64,000 nucleotides of DNA, taken from NCBI GenBank assembly GCA_934364795.1, contig CAKRMK010000007.1:1-64000 (forward strand). Direction: 5' to 3'. Position numbers and translations under genes: made by a program. Source of the DNA: an uncultured Blautia sp. (GTDB lineage: Bacteria; Bacillota; Clostridia; Lachnospirales; Lachnospiraceae). This document shows positions 26,128 to 35,396 of the stretch, piece by piece; the stretch's first letter is position 1, and each line of letters starts with the position of its first letter. Below the pieces are notes generated by a model. That model was not told the origin of the DNA. It saw only the letters and a program-made list of their open reading frames with translations, and did no database searches.

Positions 26128-26742
26128 ATGGACAGTATAATTTTTGACGTAGATGGAACTATATGGAACTCTACAGACGTAGTTGCAGAGGCATGGAACG
26201 AAACTTTAGGAAAAGAAAATATTGATATCCGGGTAACTGCTGATCAGCTGAAAGGACTTTTTGGAAGGCTTCTTCCTGACATTGCCAAAGCTATTCTTCC
26301 TGACTGCAGTGAAAAGGAACAGCTTCGCATTATTGACCTGTGCTGCCAGGCTGAACACGATCTGCTCCGTAAAAAGGGCGCACCTGTTTATAATGGTCTT
26401 GAACATACTCTGAAAGAACTTTCAGAACGTTACCCGCTTTTTGTGGTAAGTAACTGTCAGGCCGGATATATTGAGCTTGTATTAGAAAAAACAGGCTTCG
26501 GACCTTATTTCAGGGGACATCTTTGTCCTGGTGATACAGGGGAGGCAAAGGCTGCCAACATCCACTCTGTTGCACAGCGTTATAACCTGAAGGCACCTGT
26601 TTATATTGGCGATACAGACGGAGATTTTCAGGCATGTAAAAGTGCCGGAGTTCCTTTTGTTTTTGCATCCTATGGATTTGGTCAGGTGGAGAATCCTGAT
26701 TATGTGATCAAAAAACCGGAAGATTTGCTGAAATTATTTTAA
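26128..26742 (+). CDS. HAD-superfamily phosphatase (phosphoglycolate-phosphatase-like)
   Basis: 204 residues. Motif I IIFDVDGTIWNS (nucleophile D), motif II FVVSNC, a lysine before the last segment, and motif IV YIGDTDGDFQACKSAG. A helical cap lies between motifs I and II, as in phosphoglycolate phosphatase/beta-phosphoglucomutase relatives. The start is taken at ATG 26128 after AGAAAGGA; an in-frame upstream ATG lacks a good site. Single-gene unit ended by a two-way hairpin at 26828. The substrate is unknown. Confidence 0.85.
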   Translation: MDSIIFDVDGTIWNSTDVVAEAWNETLGKENIDIRVTADQLKGLFGRLLPDIAKAILPDCSEKEQLRIIDLCCQAEHDLLRKKGAPVYNGLEHTLKELSERYPLFVVSNCQAGYIELVLEKTGFGPYFRGHLCPGDTGEAKAANIHSVAQRYNLKAPVYIGDTDGDFQACKSAGVPFVFASYGFGQVENPDYVIKKPEDLLKLF

Positions 26743-26827
26743 AGACAAATTCAGATGTTTCAATAATTGAAATTCCAGCTACGGCAACTGAATCCGGACA
26801 AAATATATCAAAGAAAAAAATTTGCAT

Positions 26828-26881
26828 AAAAAAGTGCCTGCACGCCATCTCTTCTCCGATTATGGCAGACAGACACTTTTT
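26828..26881. terminator. bidirectional terminator between convergent genes
   Basis: AAAAAGTGCCTG … CAGACACTTTTT forms a stem with A/T tracts on both sides, between the HAD gene (+) and the small membrane protein gene (-). Confidence 0.75.
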
Positions 26882-26890
26882 GTTATTACA

Positions 26891-27187
26891 TTATTTCTTA
26901 CATTTCTTCCGGATATAAATAACCAGTCCTACAAAGATGGCAATTACAAGCACAAGATAAACAATTTCATAAATATAAGAATCAATAAAGAAATCAGCAC
27001 CTGTAAGAAGTCCGAAAATGATCATTGTCACACCGCTGGCTCTCTGCATCTTCTTTTCATCATAGAGCTTCTTGCGCTCTCCTGCATTGCCCCCCTTCAT
27101 GAGGATATCCCCATGGCCTGTGAGCAGTAAAATACCTGCTCCAAGAGCAAGAATGGTCAGTATCATATCAAAAGAATCCATATTCAT
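26891..27187 (-). CDS. small membrane protein, DUF3784-like
   Basis: 98 residues. A first helix (ILTILALGAGILLLTGHGDI) and two more in the second half (VTMIIFGLLTGADFF; VYLVLVIAIFVGLVIYI) flank a cytosolic loop KLYDEKKMQRASG resembling the YDEKKL-xRxxG motif of DUF3784 proteins. No function is known. The start is taken at ATG 27187 with GGGGAA ten bases upstream. Downstream of the L,D-transpeptidase gene on the same strand, 60 bp away. Confidence 0.6.
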   Translation of the reverse strand: MNMDSFDMILTILALGAGILLLTGHGDILMKGGNAGERKKLYDEKKMQRASGVTMIIFGLLTGADFFIDSYIYEIVYLVLVIAIFVGLVIYIRKKCKK

Positions 27188-27247
27188 AATTAACTTGTTC
27201 CCCACTTTTCTTTATTATAAGTTTTTTCCAAAAATCCCCTGCTACAA

Positions 27248-29284
27248 TCAATAGAAGCAGACAATCGGCACATTGGTATCAATAATACTGTACAAGGTAG
27301 CCGCTGCATCCAGAGGCATATTGATGCATCCATGTGAACCGGCATAGGTATAACGGTCTCCTCCGAAATAATCCTGCCATGTGGCATCATGGAAGCCGAT
27401 ACCTCCGTTAAATGGCATCCAGTAGGTTACCGGAGTCTCATATTCATAAGTTCCGTCCGGTTTCTTCTCTCCTCGAAGCACATCCGGGCTCTTCTTATAA
27501 TAGAGAGTAAAAATTCCAGGAGGTGTAGCCCTGTCCTCATAACGGATATCTCCGGAAACAATATCAGAATCAAAAATAATGCTTCCATTCTGATAATAAT
27601 ACATATGCTGGTTAGTCATATCTACTTCAATATAAGTGCTTCCAATATCATTATAACCATATGCATTTGCTCTCATAGAGTAAACCGGCTCACGGGTAAT
27701 CTGGGTACCTGTACGGATTTCCTCTGTAAGCTGTGCTACTTCTGAATCCTGATTGATCTTCCAGCCATATGCGGAACCATATACAGAAACGGTTCTGCCG
27801 CTTGTTGTATTAAAGGAACGGGTAGTTCCAACAGTATCATGCTCACTTGCAAGCTGTGCCACAAAATCTTTGATATGCTGGGTAAATGATGCATCATCCT
27901 GTACAAGCTGTCCCTTATCATCAAACTGTAGCCAGTCCTTAAGTGTACTTCCGTCAAGTGTCACGGTCTGATCACCAAAGGTGTAGGTAATGCTTGCCTT
28001 GGTATAATTGTTATACGCATCCTTTGTTGCCAGAAGAGTCGGATCATCGCTGGTCACTGCGGCCACAGCGTACACATCCGGCGTACTGTTAAGGTCAATT
28101 GAAGTCTGGCTTCCTGCAATTGCTGCATCCAGTACCTTATAGGCTTCCTTCACCTTCAGCTTGCTTCCCTCTGTCTCCGGAACAATAGTAAATTCACTGC
28201 CGTCCAAAGCCACATAGGCATTCTCTGGCTCTACCTGATTCTCCGGCTGTGCACAGCTTAATGCCTTCACCTCCGTCTGTAAAAGACTCTTATCAAAAGT
28301 CACATTCTCTGCAGTGGTGTAGCTTCTTGTTTCCATAAAGCCACGAACCCACTCATAAGGCTTCTGCTGCTTCAACAGATTCAAAACCTCTCCATCAGAC
28401 ATGTATCGGTAATTGATCTGACTTCCCGAAATGCTCTGTGGTTCCTGATTCCTGGCTGTAACTTCAATAGAATAATTCTCCACACTGCTGGCGATCTCCT
28501 GCTCCACTTCATAAGCAGTCTTATTGGAGCAATTAATTCCATTAATATAAGTTCCCTCAAAAAAACGATCTGAATAATAATAGGAAACGGCTCCATAGGC
28601 ACATCCCGCTGTCACTGCAAGAATTGCAGCTACAAGTCCTGTAATCTTAAGGCCTTTGTGCTTTTTCCTGGTAACAGGAACAATTTTCTCATCCAGCTCC
28701 TCATCTGAAATAGGAACATAACTGATCTTATTTGGACGGGCAGAACGAGACTGTGGCTTCGGGGATTTTGGCTTTTGATTTCCTAATCCGGATTCTTGTG
28801 ATTCCCCTTCCGGTGATCTGGGTTCCTGTGACTCGGATTCTTTTGGTCTGAATTCCCGTATCTTTGTTTCCTGTGCTTTCTTTCTCTGCTCTTTTGAACC
28901 CTGTGTATTTGGCTTCTTTGGAACGCTTTCACCATCCTCGATACGCACATCCACATTTGCACCATGCAGGTCCACGTTTCCGGCAGTGCCAGAACGCTTT
29001 CTTCTATTACGGGAATGAGGCTGAATCAGCTCTACCTGAAGCTCTTTCGTCGCATCTGTCATAATATCTCTGGAAAACTTATCTGACAGATCATCATCTG
29101 AATCATATTCCTCTTCTTCAGGGTATTCCTCAGGATAATCTTCCTGTTCTTCATCCTCTTCTGCATAGAAATCTGCACCATAAAATTCTTCCTCGGGCTC
29201 CATTTCCAGGTCCGCCATGGCAGTATCAATTTTATCTTCAAAGCTCCCCGGATTCTCCCGGGTGTACTTCTCTTCCTTACTCAT
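27248..29284 (-). CDS. L,D-transpeptidase with peptidoglycan-binding domains
   Basis: 678 residues. The N-terminal ~210 are cytoplasmic: very acidic (EEEFYGADFYAEEDEEQED), then basic, then a repetitive Glu/Ser/Pro stretch. One membrane helix (ITGLVAAILAVTAGCAYGAV, ~215-235) follows, then extracellular PG_binding_4-type modules and a C-terminal YkuD domain with the catalytic SHGCINMPLD preceded by the histidine region GGIGFHDATW. It forms 3-3 crosslinks or anchors proteins in peptidoglycan, giving some beta-lactam tolerance. The long charged cytoplasmic tail is unusual for the family. GAGGAGA precedes the ATG. Confidence 0.88.
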   Translation of the reverse strand: MSKEEKYTRENPGSFEDKIDTAMADLEMEPEEEFYGADFYAEEDEEQEDYPEEYPEEEEYDSDDDLSDKFSRDIMTDATKELQVELIQPHSRNRRKRSGTAGNVDLHGANVDVRIEDGESVPKKPNTQGSKEQRKKAQETKIREFRPKESESQEPRSPEGESQESGLGNQKPKSPKPQSRSARPNKISYVPISDEELDEKIVPVTRKKHKGLKITGLVAAILAVTAGCAYGAVSYYYSDRFFEGTYINGINCSNKTAYEVEQEIASSVENYSIEVTARNQEPQSISGSQINYRYMSDGEVLNLLKQQKPYEWVRGFMETRSYTTAENVTFDKSLLQTEVKALSCAQPENQVEPENAYVALDGSEFTIVPETEGSKLKVKEAYKVLDAAIAGSQTSIDLNSTPDVYAVAAVTSDDPTLLATKDAYNNYTKASITYTFGDQTVTLDGSTLKDWLQFDDKGQLVQDDASFTQHIKDFVAQLASEHDTVGTTRSFNTTSGRTVSVYGSAYGWKINQDSEVAQLTEEIRTGTQITREPVYSMRANAYGYNDIGSTYIEVDMTNQHMYYYQNGSIIFDSDIVSGDIRYEDRATPPGIFTLYYKKSPDVLRGEKKPDGTYEYETPVTYWMPFNGGIGFHDATWQDYFGGDRYTYAGSHGCINMPLDAAATLYSIIDTNVPIVCFY

Positions 29285-29489
29285 TTACAATATTCTCCTC
29301 TATAAAACACTGTCACTGCATGTTTCCCCATTTCTGGCGAAATCTTATTTCATTATAACATATATTTTCCATTTTGCATCTGAAAATGTATATTTCCCCA
29401 TGCTTTCTTAAAAGAATATACTATCCTGGTCAAAAGGCCCAAAAACCGTTCATAATTCCTTTTGACCATCATTATATTACATACGAAAA

Positions 29490-29526
29490 AATGTGCCAGG
29501 CAGAAAATAGCACTGTCTGACACATT
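29490..29526 (-). terminator. terminator after the MATE gene
   Basis: On the minus strand AATGTGTCAGACAG pairs with CTGCCTGGCACATT and is followed by TTTTCG; TTTATTTTAT on the other strand. It occupies the 29.29-29.58 kb gap, in which I see nothing else. Confidence 0.75.
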
Positions 29527-29575
29527 TATTTTATAGAATAATACCTGATCTTTTGTAATCCTGATTTTACCTTTT

Positions 29576-30919
29576 TTATTTCAGGCAAAGCTTTTTCTTC
29601 ATGTCTTTCATTACATAGAAGTAAAGTACAATTAACAGGACAGTAGCCACTATCCATGCGAAAGGACTTGCCATACATGCCAGCAGATAGCTTTTCTTAT
29701 TTGCAGCAATGATCGCCATCACACCTCTTCCGAACAGCTCTGCCACACCGGAGAGCATAGGAAGAAGTCCATATCCCATTCCCTGATAGCCGTTCCTGTA
29801 ACAATTGACTACATAAAGAGGAATCAGGAACATTCCCACACATCTTAAATAGGTGTCAACCATTGGAATAACCACAGCTGCATTGTCGGAAATAAACAGG
29901 TAAGAAAAATATTTTCCGGCAAAAAAGAGAATAAATCCGGCAACGACTGCATACACACATCCGATCACATCTGTAGAACGAAATCCCTGACGCACACGGT
30001 CCAGCTTGCCTGCTCCAATGTTCTGTGCATTATATGTAGAAATCGTAGTTCCAATAGCAACAAATGCCTGGGTAAAAATATTCTCAATCTTATTACCTGC
30101 TGTAAAAGCGGCTACAGCATAAGAACCAAGAATGTTCAAAGAGCTTTGCACCATCATAGTTCCAATGGCAGTGATGGAATACTGAAGCCCCATGGGAATT
30201 CCTACGCTGATCTGCTTGCCTGCAATGCCAGGCTCAAAACGCCAGTCCTCCTTCTTCAACTTCAGCTCTGGTACAGCTTTCCAGATGTATACCAGGCAGA
30301 GAAGTCCTGAAATCCCCTGTGAAATAACTGTAGCCCAGGCTGCTCCAGGTGCACCCCAGTGGAAAAAGATAATAAACACAAGGTCCAGAACAATATTAAG
30401 CCCTGCTGCCAGAATCAGAAAATATAACGGCGTCTTACTGTTTCCAAGTGCCCTTAAAACGCTGGAAACCAGGTTGTAGAGTACCTGGGTGAAAATGCCG
30501 GCACATATGATCATAATGTAACCATATGCCCCATCAAAAATATCCTCAGGTGTATGCATAAAAATAAGAAGTCTGTGCATTCCGAGCATGCTCACTGCAG
30601 TCATCACCACAGCCACAACTGCCGAAAGAATCGCAGCATTTCCTACTGTCTTACGCATTTCCTCCATTCTTCCCGCACCGAACTTCTGTGAAGTAAGTAC
30701 TGTAAATCCTGTGGTCAGTCCCATCAAGAAACCAATAATAAGGAAATTAATGGTGCCTGTAGCTCCTACTGCCGCAAGACCCTTAGTACCTACAAACTTC
30801 CCCACTATAACCGCATCTGCCATGCTGTAAAGCTGCTGAAACACATTTCCCACAAAAACCGGAATGGTAAAATTAAGCAACATTTTCATTGGCTTGCCCA
30901 CAGTCATATCTGTCTGCAT
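29576..30919 (-). CDS. MATE-family efflux transporter
   Basis: 447 residues, twelve membrane helices in two homologous halves: LNFTIPVFVGNVFQQLYSMA then DAVIVGKFVGTKGLAAVGAT, and in the second half VGIPMGLQYSITAIGTMMVQ. It exports organic cations or metabolites driven by an ion gradient. GGGAGG precedes the ATG. Likely monocistronic. The substrate is unknown. Confidence 0.92.
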   Translation of the reverse strand: MQTDMTVGKPMKMLLNFTIPVFVGNVFQQLYSMADAVIVGKFVGTKGLAAVGATGTINFLIIGFLMGLTTGFTVLTSQKFGAGRMEEMRKTVGNAAILSAVVAVVMTAVSMLGMHRLLIFMHTPEDIFDGAYGYIMIICAGIFTQVLYNLVSSVLRALGNSKTPLYFLILAAGLNIVLDLVFIIFFHWGAPGAAWATVISQGISGLLCLVYIWKAVPELKLKKEDWRFEPGIAGKQISVGIPMGLQYSITAIGTMMVQSSLNILGSYAVAAFTAGNKIENIFTQAFVAIGTTISTYNAQNIGAGKLDRVRQGFRSTDVIGCVYAVVAGFILFFAGKYFSYLFISDNAAVVIPMVDTYLRCVGMFLIPLYVVNCYRNGYQGMGYGLLPMLSGVAELFGRGVMAIIAANKKSYLLACMASPFAWIVATVLLIVLYFYVMKDMKKKLCLK

Positions 30920-31129
30920 TACAATTTTTCCTCCCTAAGAAAAAATATCGTTTGAGAGCGATTATATGCGATATCAATCCTACTTTCAAGCCCCTATTTT
31001 AAGAAATTTCCAGATTTTTTTCAGACAGCTTTTTTTACAGATTTTCCAGTCTTTTTCCCTGTTTTTATCAACTTTTTGCCAGCATTTTTTCTGTTCTTTT
31101 CCTAATATATGATTCTCATCTTCCTCTGC

Positions 31130-31158
31130 TTGACAAATTCCACTTTCTGCCATACTAT
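31130..31158 (+). promoter_or_regulatory. promoter of homoserine dehydrogenase gene
   Basis: TTGACA - 17 bp - TACTAT, about 100 bp upstream of the start codon. The gap 30.92-31.26 kb otherwise shows no clear attenuator or riboswitch. Confidence 0.8.
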
Positions 31159-31259
31159 AGAAACCACATAAGAAATGTTAATGTAGGAAAGACATCTGTC
31201 TTTTTCATACTGACATTTGTATTTATACCAACTCTGATTATGAAAGAAGGGAGCACCCC

Positions 31260-32561
31260 ATGGAAGAAAAAGTTATAAATGCAGCCCTGCTTGGGCTTGG
31301 AACTGTTGGAACAGGTGTTTACAAGGTATTAAAGAATCAGGAAGAAGAAATGACTGCCAAGATCGGCTGCAAGGTAAAAATCCGAAAAATATTTGTCCGC
31401 AATCTTGAAAAAGCCTCCGCAAAAGTAGAGGATTCTTCTATTCTCACAAACAGCTGGGATGAGATCAGACAGGATCCTTCCATTGATATCGTAATTGAAC
31501 TGATCGGAGGTATTGAACCTGCCAGAACCTACATCCTGGATGCCCTTCATGCAGGTAAGCATGTTGTAACAGCAAACAAAGACCTTATTGCCGTCCATGG
31601 AAAAGAGCTTCTGGATGCAGCCAGTACCTCTCATGTGGATTTTCTTTTTGAAGCTGCTGTTGCAGGAGGAATTCCTATTATCCGTCCTTTAAAGCAGTGT
31701 CTTGCAGGCAACCATATGACAGAAGTTATGGGTATCGTAAACGGAACCACCAATTTTATCCTCACAAAAATGTCCCAGGACAATATGGAATTTCAGGATG
31801 CCCTGGCTCTTGCCACCAAGCTTGGATATGCAGAAGCCGATCCAACAGCTGATATTGACGGACTGGATGCAGGACGCAAGGTTGCCATTCTTGCCAGCGT
31901 TGCTTTTAATTCCAGAGTTGTTTTTGATGATGTTTATATTGAAGGAATTACCAAAATTTCTGCCAAAGATATCCGCTACGCAAAAGAAATGGGATGCGCC
32001 ATCAAGCTGCTTGGAGTTGCCCGTAATACTAAGTCCGGAATCGAAGCCTACGTATGCCCTATGCTGATTCCAAGTGATCATCCTCTTGCCACTGTAAACG
32101 ATTCCTACAATGCAGTTTTCGTACATGGGGATGCTGTGGAAGATGCTATGTTTTTTGGACGGGGTGCCGGAGAACTTCCTACTGCCAGCGCTGTAGTTGG
32201 TGATATTTTTGATATTGTCCGGAATATAAATGCAAATTGCTGCGGACGTATTGGATGTACCTGCTATAAAGAGCTTCCAGTCAAAAAAATGGAAGATACT
32301 TATAACCGCTACTTCCTCCGTCTTCATGTAGAAGACCGCTGTGGTGTTCTTGCAGAAATGACAGAAGTTTTTGCCAAATATCACGTAAGTGTGGCACAGA
32401 TCATACAGCGTGACAGCCAGACCCAGAATGACCATCTGGCAGAGGTTGTTGTGATCACCGCAAAAGTACGTGAGGGAGATTTCAAGACAGCTATTCAGGA
32501 GCTTTCTAACCGTGCATCTGTAAAACGGATTTCCAAGACTATCCGTGTTTACGGAAAATAA
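31260..32561 (+). CDS. hom: homoserine dehydrogenase
   Basis: 433 residues. NAD(P)-binding LLGLGTVGTGVYKVL, then VVTANKDLIAVHGKELLDAA, catalytic region FEAAVAGGIPIIRPL and GIVNGTTNFILTKM…LGYAEADPTADIDGLDAGRK, and a C-terminal ACT domain (LHVEDRCGVLAEMTEVFAKY). It reduces aspartate semialdehyde to homoserine for Thr and Met synthesis; the ACT domain suggests threonine feedback. GGGAG precedes the ATG. It has its own promoter and is followed by gpmI with a separate promoter. Confidence 0.96.
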   Translation: MEEKVINAALLGLGTVGTGVYKVLKNQEEEMTAKIGCKVKIRKIFVRNLEKASAKVEDSSILTNSWDEIRQDPSIDIVIELIGGIEPARTYILDALHAGKHVVTANKDLIAVHGKELLDAASTSHVDFLFEAAVAGGIPIIRPLKQCLAGNHMTEVMGIVNGTTNFILTKMSQDNMEFQDALALATKLGYAEADPTADIDGLDAGRKVAILASVAFNSRVVFDDVYIEGITKISAKDIRYAKEMGCAIKLLGVARNTKSGIEAYVCPMLIPSDHPLATVNDSYNAVFVHGDAVEDAMFFGRGAGELPTASAVVGDIFDIVRNINANCCGRIGCTCYKELPVKKMEDTYNRYFLRLHVEDRCGVLAEMTEVFAKYHVSVAQIIQRDSQTQNDHLAEVVVITAKVREGDFKTAIQELSNRASVKRISKTIRVYGK

Positions 32562-32608
32562 ATCTGCTTCATTTAGCAAATACTTTTTGTAAAATAAAAA
32601 AATTGTGA

Positions 32609-32636
32609 TTGAAAAATTCCAGATTTTTGATACTAT
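32609..32636 (+). promoter_or_regulatory. promoter of gpmI
   Basis: TTGAAA - 16 bp - TACTAT, about 50 bp ahead of the start codon and directly after hom. Confidence 0.65.
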
Positions 32637-32684
32637 ATATAAGGAGTAACAAAAGACATTTTTATCAGTATAAAGGAGCATATT

Positions 32685-34226
32685 ATGAGCAAAAAACCAA
32701 CGGTTTTAATGATTCTTGACGGATATGGCCTGAACGAGAGACATGACGCAAACGCTGTATACGAAGCAAATACACCAGTCATGGACAAGCTGATGGCTGA
32801 ATATCCTTTTGTAAAGGGTAATGCAAGCGGACTGGCTGTAGGACTTCCGGAAGGCCAGATGGGTAACTCCGAGGTTGGCCACATGAACATGGGTGCCGGC
32901 CGTATTGTATATCAGGAGCTTACCAGAATCACCAAAGAGATCCAGGATGGAGATTTCTTTAAGAATGAAGCTCTTCTTGCAGCTATGAAGAATGCCAAAG
33001 AGAATGATTCTGCTGTCCATTTTATGGGACTTCTCTCTGATGGCGGTGTTCACAGTCACATTACCCATCTTTTTGGCCTTCTTGAGCTGGCTAAGAAAGA
33101 GGGACTTAAGAAAGTTTATGTACACTGCTTCCTTGACGGCCGTGATACACCTCCAGCTTCAGGTAAGGGATATATTGAACAGCTCCAGGCAAAAATGGAC
33201 GAGCTTGGGGTAGGCGAAATTGGTGTTGTTTCCGGACGTTATTATGCAATGGACCGTGACAACCGCTGGGATCGTGTTGAGCTTGCTTATAACGCACTTA
33301 CAAAGGGCGAGGGCGTTAAGGGAACAAATGCAGCAGAGGCTGTACAGGCTTCCTATGACAATGGAAAGACAGACGAATTCGTTCTTCCAACTGTAATTGA
33401 GAAAGATGGCAAACCAGTTGCTGTTGTTTCTGATAAGGACTCTGTTGTATTCTTCAACTTCCGTCCTGACCGTGCACGTGAGATCACAAGAGCATTCTGT
33501 GACGATGCTTTCACAGGATTTGCAAGAGAAAAGAGACTTGACCTCACATATGTATGCTTTACAGATTATGATGATACCATTGGAAACAAACTGGTTGCTT
33601 TCCACAAGGTTCAGCTTCACAACACATTTGGTGAGTATCTTGCAGCACACAATATGACACAGGCACGTATTGCAGAGACAGAGAAATACGCTCATGTAAC
33701 CTTCTTCTTCAACGGTGGTGTTGAGGAGCCAAATAAAGGCGAGGACAGAATCCTTGTTAAATCCCCGAAGGTTCCTACTTATGACCTTCAGCCGGAAATG
33801 AGCGCTCCTGAAGTTTGCGAGAAACTTGTTGCAGCTATCAAGTCCGAGAAATACGATGTGATCATCATTAACTTTGCAAACCCGGATATGGTTGGTCATA
33901 CCGGCGTTGAGGCAGCTGCTATCAAGGCTGTTGAGGCTGTTGATGAGTGCGTTGGAAAGGCTGTTGAGGCTCTGAAGGAGGTTGACGGACAGATGTTTAT
34001 CTGTGCTGACCATGGTAATGCAGAGCAGCTTGTTGATTATGAGACAGGTGAACCATACACAGCTCATACCACTAACCCGGTACCATTTATCCTTGTGAAT
34101 GCTGATCCGAAATACACACTTCGTGAGGGTGGCTGCCTTGCAGACATCATCCCGACTCTGATCCAGCTTATGGGTATGGAACAGCCGGCAGAAATGACAG
34201 GAAAATCCCTTCTTGTTGAGAAATAA
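32685..34226 (+). CDS. gpmI: 2,3-bisphosphoglycerate-independent phosphoglycerate mutase
   Basis: 513 residues. Alkaline-phosphatase-like metal site: MILDGYGLNE, the phosphoserine in MGNSEVGHMNMGAGR, HCFLDGRDTPPASG, RYYAMDRDNRW and FICADHGNAEQLVD near the C-terminus, all typical of the Mn-dependent enzyme that interconverts 3- and 2-phosphoglycerate. AAAGGAG precedes the ATG. Codon use is strongly biased, as for highly expressed glycolytic genes. A terminator follows at 34317. Confidence 0.97.
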   Translation: MSKKPTVLMILDGYGLNERHDANAVYEANTPVMDKLMAEYPFVKGNASGLAVGLPEGQMGNSEVGHMNMGAGRIVYQELTRITKEIQDGDFFKNEALLAAMKNAKENDSAVHFMGLLSDGGVHSHITHLFGLLELAKKEGLKKVYVHCFLDGRDTPPASGKGYIEQLQAKMDELGVGEIGVVSGRYYAMDRDNRWDRVELAYNALTKGEGVKGTNAAEAVQASYDNGKTDEFVLPTVIEKDGKPVAVVSDKDSVVFFNFRPDRAREITRAFCDDAFTGFAREKRLDLTYVCFTDYDDTIGNKLVAFHKVQLHNTFGEYLAAHNMTQARIAETEKYAHVTFFFNGGVEEPNKGEDRILVKSPKVPTYDLQPEMSAPEVCEKLVAAIKSEKYDVIIINFANPDMVGHTGVEAAAIKAVEAVDECVGKAVEALKEVDGQMFICADHGNAEQLVDYETGEPYTAHTTNPVPFILVNADPKYTLREGGCLADIIPTLIQLMGMEQPAEMTGKSLLVEK

Positions 34227-34316
34227 TTTCTGAAATAATATGTACAGAAATTTCCAATAAAATTTTCAGTTATCTTGATAATTTATATTTGGAAATTTCA
34301 ATATCCTATAGAAAGA

Positions 34317-34365
34317 GCCAGGTAACAGTGATGGTGTATTCATAACTGTACCTGGCTTTTTCTAT
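34317..34365 (+). terminator. terminator after gpmI
   Basis: AGCCAGGTAACAGT pairs with AACTGTACCTGGCT (one bulge) and is followed by TTTTCTATTTTT. Confidence 0.8.
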
Positions 34366-34470
34366 TTTTATCTTTGTGTTTATATTTCTGCTGTCCTTAT
34401 TTTTACTCCCCGCATTTTATCACTTATATTTCAAAGTTCTTATTACTGCAACATTTTCTAACGATTTTCT

Positions 34471-34695
34471 CTATTTTCTATCCTGCAATTCTTTCAATTG
34501 ATCCTGCAGCTTCTGAATATAACGAATTCCTGCACATATAGTCACAGAAATCGTGACAGCCATAACAGCTGCCATAATCACATACGCCAGGGCACCCTTC
34601 CCGGTTCCTGCACCAGCTACCATACAGTAGAACAGGCATCCTGCTAAAAACATTGCACATATAACTAATGCTGCATTCTTAATTCCATTTCTCAT
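34471..34695 (-). CDS. small two-helix membrane protein, unrecognised
   Basis: 74 residues: short basic start (MRNGIKN), helices ALVICAMFLAGCLFYCMVAG and LAYVIMAAVMAVTISVTICA, then a charged C-terminus (KLQDQLKELQDRK) likely in the cytoplasm. GGGAGG six bases before ATG 34695 makes this the start. It is divergent from a small HTH regulator gene; a perfect 20-bp palindrome sits between them, within its own leader, so the pair may be a regulator and its membrane target. No function is known. Confidence 0.55.
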   Translation of the reverse strand: MRNGIKNAALVICAMFLAGCLFYCMVAGAGTGKGALAYVIMAAVMAVTISVTICAGIRYIQKLQDQLKELQDRK

Positions 34696-34711
34696 GCTTC
34701 GCCCTCCCAGT

Positions 34712-34731
34712 AGGGTGTTTATAAACACCCT
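34712..34731. promoter_or_regulatory. 20-bp perfect palindrome between divergent small genes
   Basis: AGGGTGTTTATAAACACCCT reads the same on both strands. It is a candidate operator for the neighbouring XRE-type protein. The central TATAAA could be part of a -10 element. Confidence 0.6.
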
Positions 34732-34809
34732 GTTCTGTTTTTCATTTTACCCCGATAATAGATATATAGCAAGAACAATTTGGTCATAAATGAAAAAGGA
34801 TTTGAACAT

Positions 34810-35016
34810 ATGATAAAATATGACAGATTCTGGGAGACTTTAAAGAAACGCCATGTTTCGCAATATGCTCTCTATGAGAAGCACGGAATTGATAAAAAGC
34901 TGTTAGACCGGCTTCGCAAAAATGACAATGTTGAAGTTTATACTCTGGATCGTCTGTGCACGATTCTTGACTGTAAGCTGGAAGATATTGCCGAACATGT
35001 GCCCGATGAAAAGTAA
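34810..35016 (+). CDS. small XRE/Cro-type HTH regulator
   Basis: 68 residues, essentially one helix-turn-helix domain: FWETLKKRHVSQYALYEKHG, IDKKLLDRLRKNDNVEVYTL and DRLCTILDCKLEDIAEHVPD, the C-terminal part being typical of YozG-like Cro/CI proteins. Start ATG 34810 has AAAGGAT upstream. Divergent from the small membrane-protein gene; likely controls it and itself through the palindrome at 34712. Confidence 0.8.
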   Translation: MIKYDRFWETLKKRHVSQYALYEKHGIDKKLLDRLRKNDNVEVYTLDRLCTILDCKLEDIAEHVPDEK

Positions 35017-35292
35017 AACAAAGGCGTCTCACATTCTCACAGAACCAGACCCGAACTTTTAATTACATAATGTCAGTGAATATTTTCTGTAATTTAACAT
35101 CTATTTGAAAGCAAGGAGTTTTTGTATCCGTCAATAGAACATTATGTACTTTTATTAATTTTCAAAGTTCCTTTTCAAAAGACCAGCGTGTTCCCACATT
35201 TTTTGTAAAATGAGACATGCCGTTTTAATCCACACAATAGAATTTTTCAACAAAATTCCCACTATACAAGAGAGAAGCCAGCCTGACAGGGC

Positions 35293-35338
35293 TTTTTATG
35301 CAATGGAGATTCCAACGTAATTTCTTATTGCATAAAAA
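35293..35338. repeat. R2 repeat: GGGCTTTTTATG block and hairpin
   Basis: GACAGGGCTTTTTATG leads into a hairpin: outer stem TTTTTATGCAAT/ATTGCATAAAAA, inner GAGATTCC/GTAATTTC, loop AAC. It fills the 3' side of the 35.02-35.40 kb gap; the remainder of that gap shows nothing recognisable except the terminator at 35341. Confidence 0.65.
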
Positions 35339-35340
35339 TA

Positions 35341-35385
35341 CCGCCAGATAATCTCCGATCTTATCATCGGTAATTATCTGACGGT
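35341..35385 (-). terminator. terminator after the Na/Pi cotransporter gene
   Basis: CCGCCAGATAAT pairs with ATTATCTGACGG; on the minus strand TATTTTTATG follows. Confidence 0.75.
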
Positions 35386-35396
35386 GTTTTTCATTT

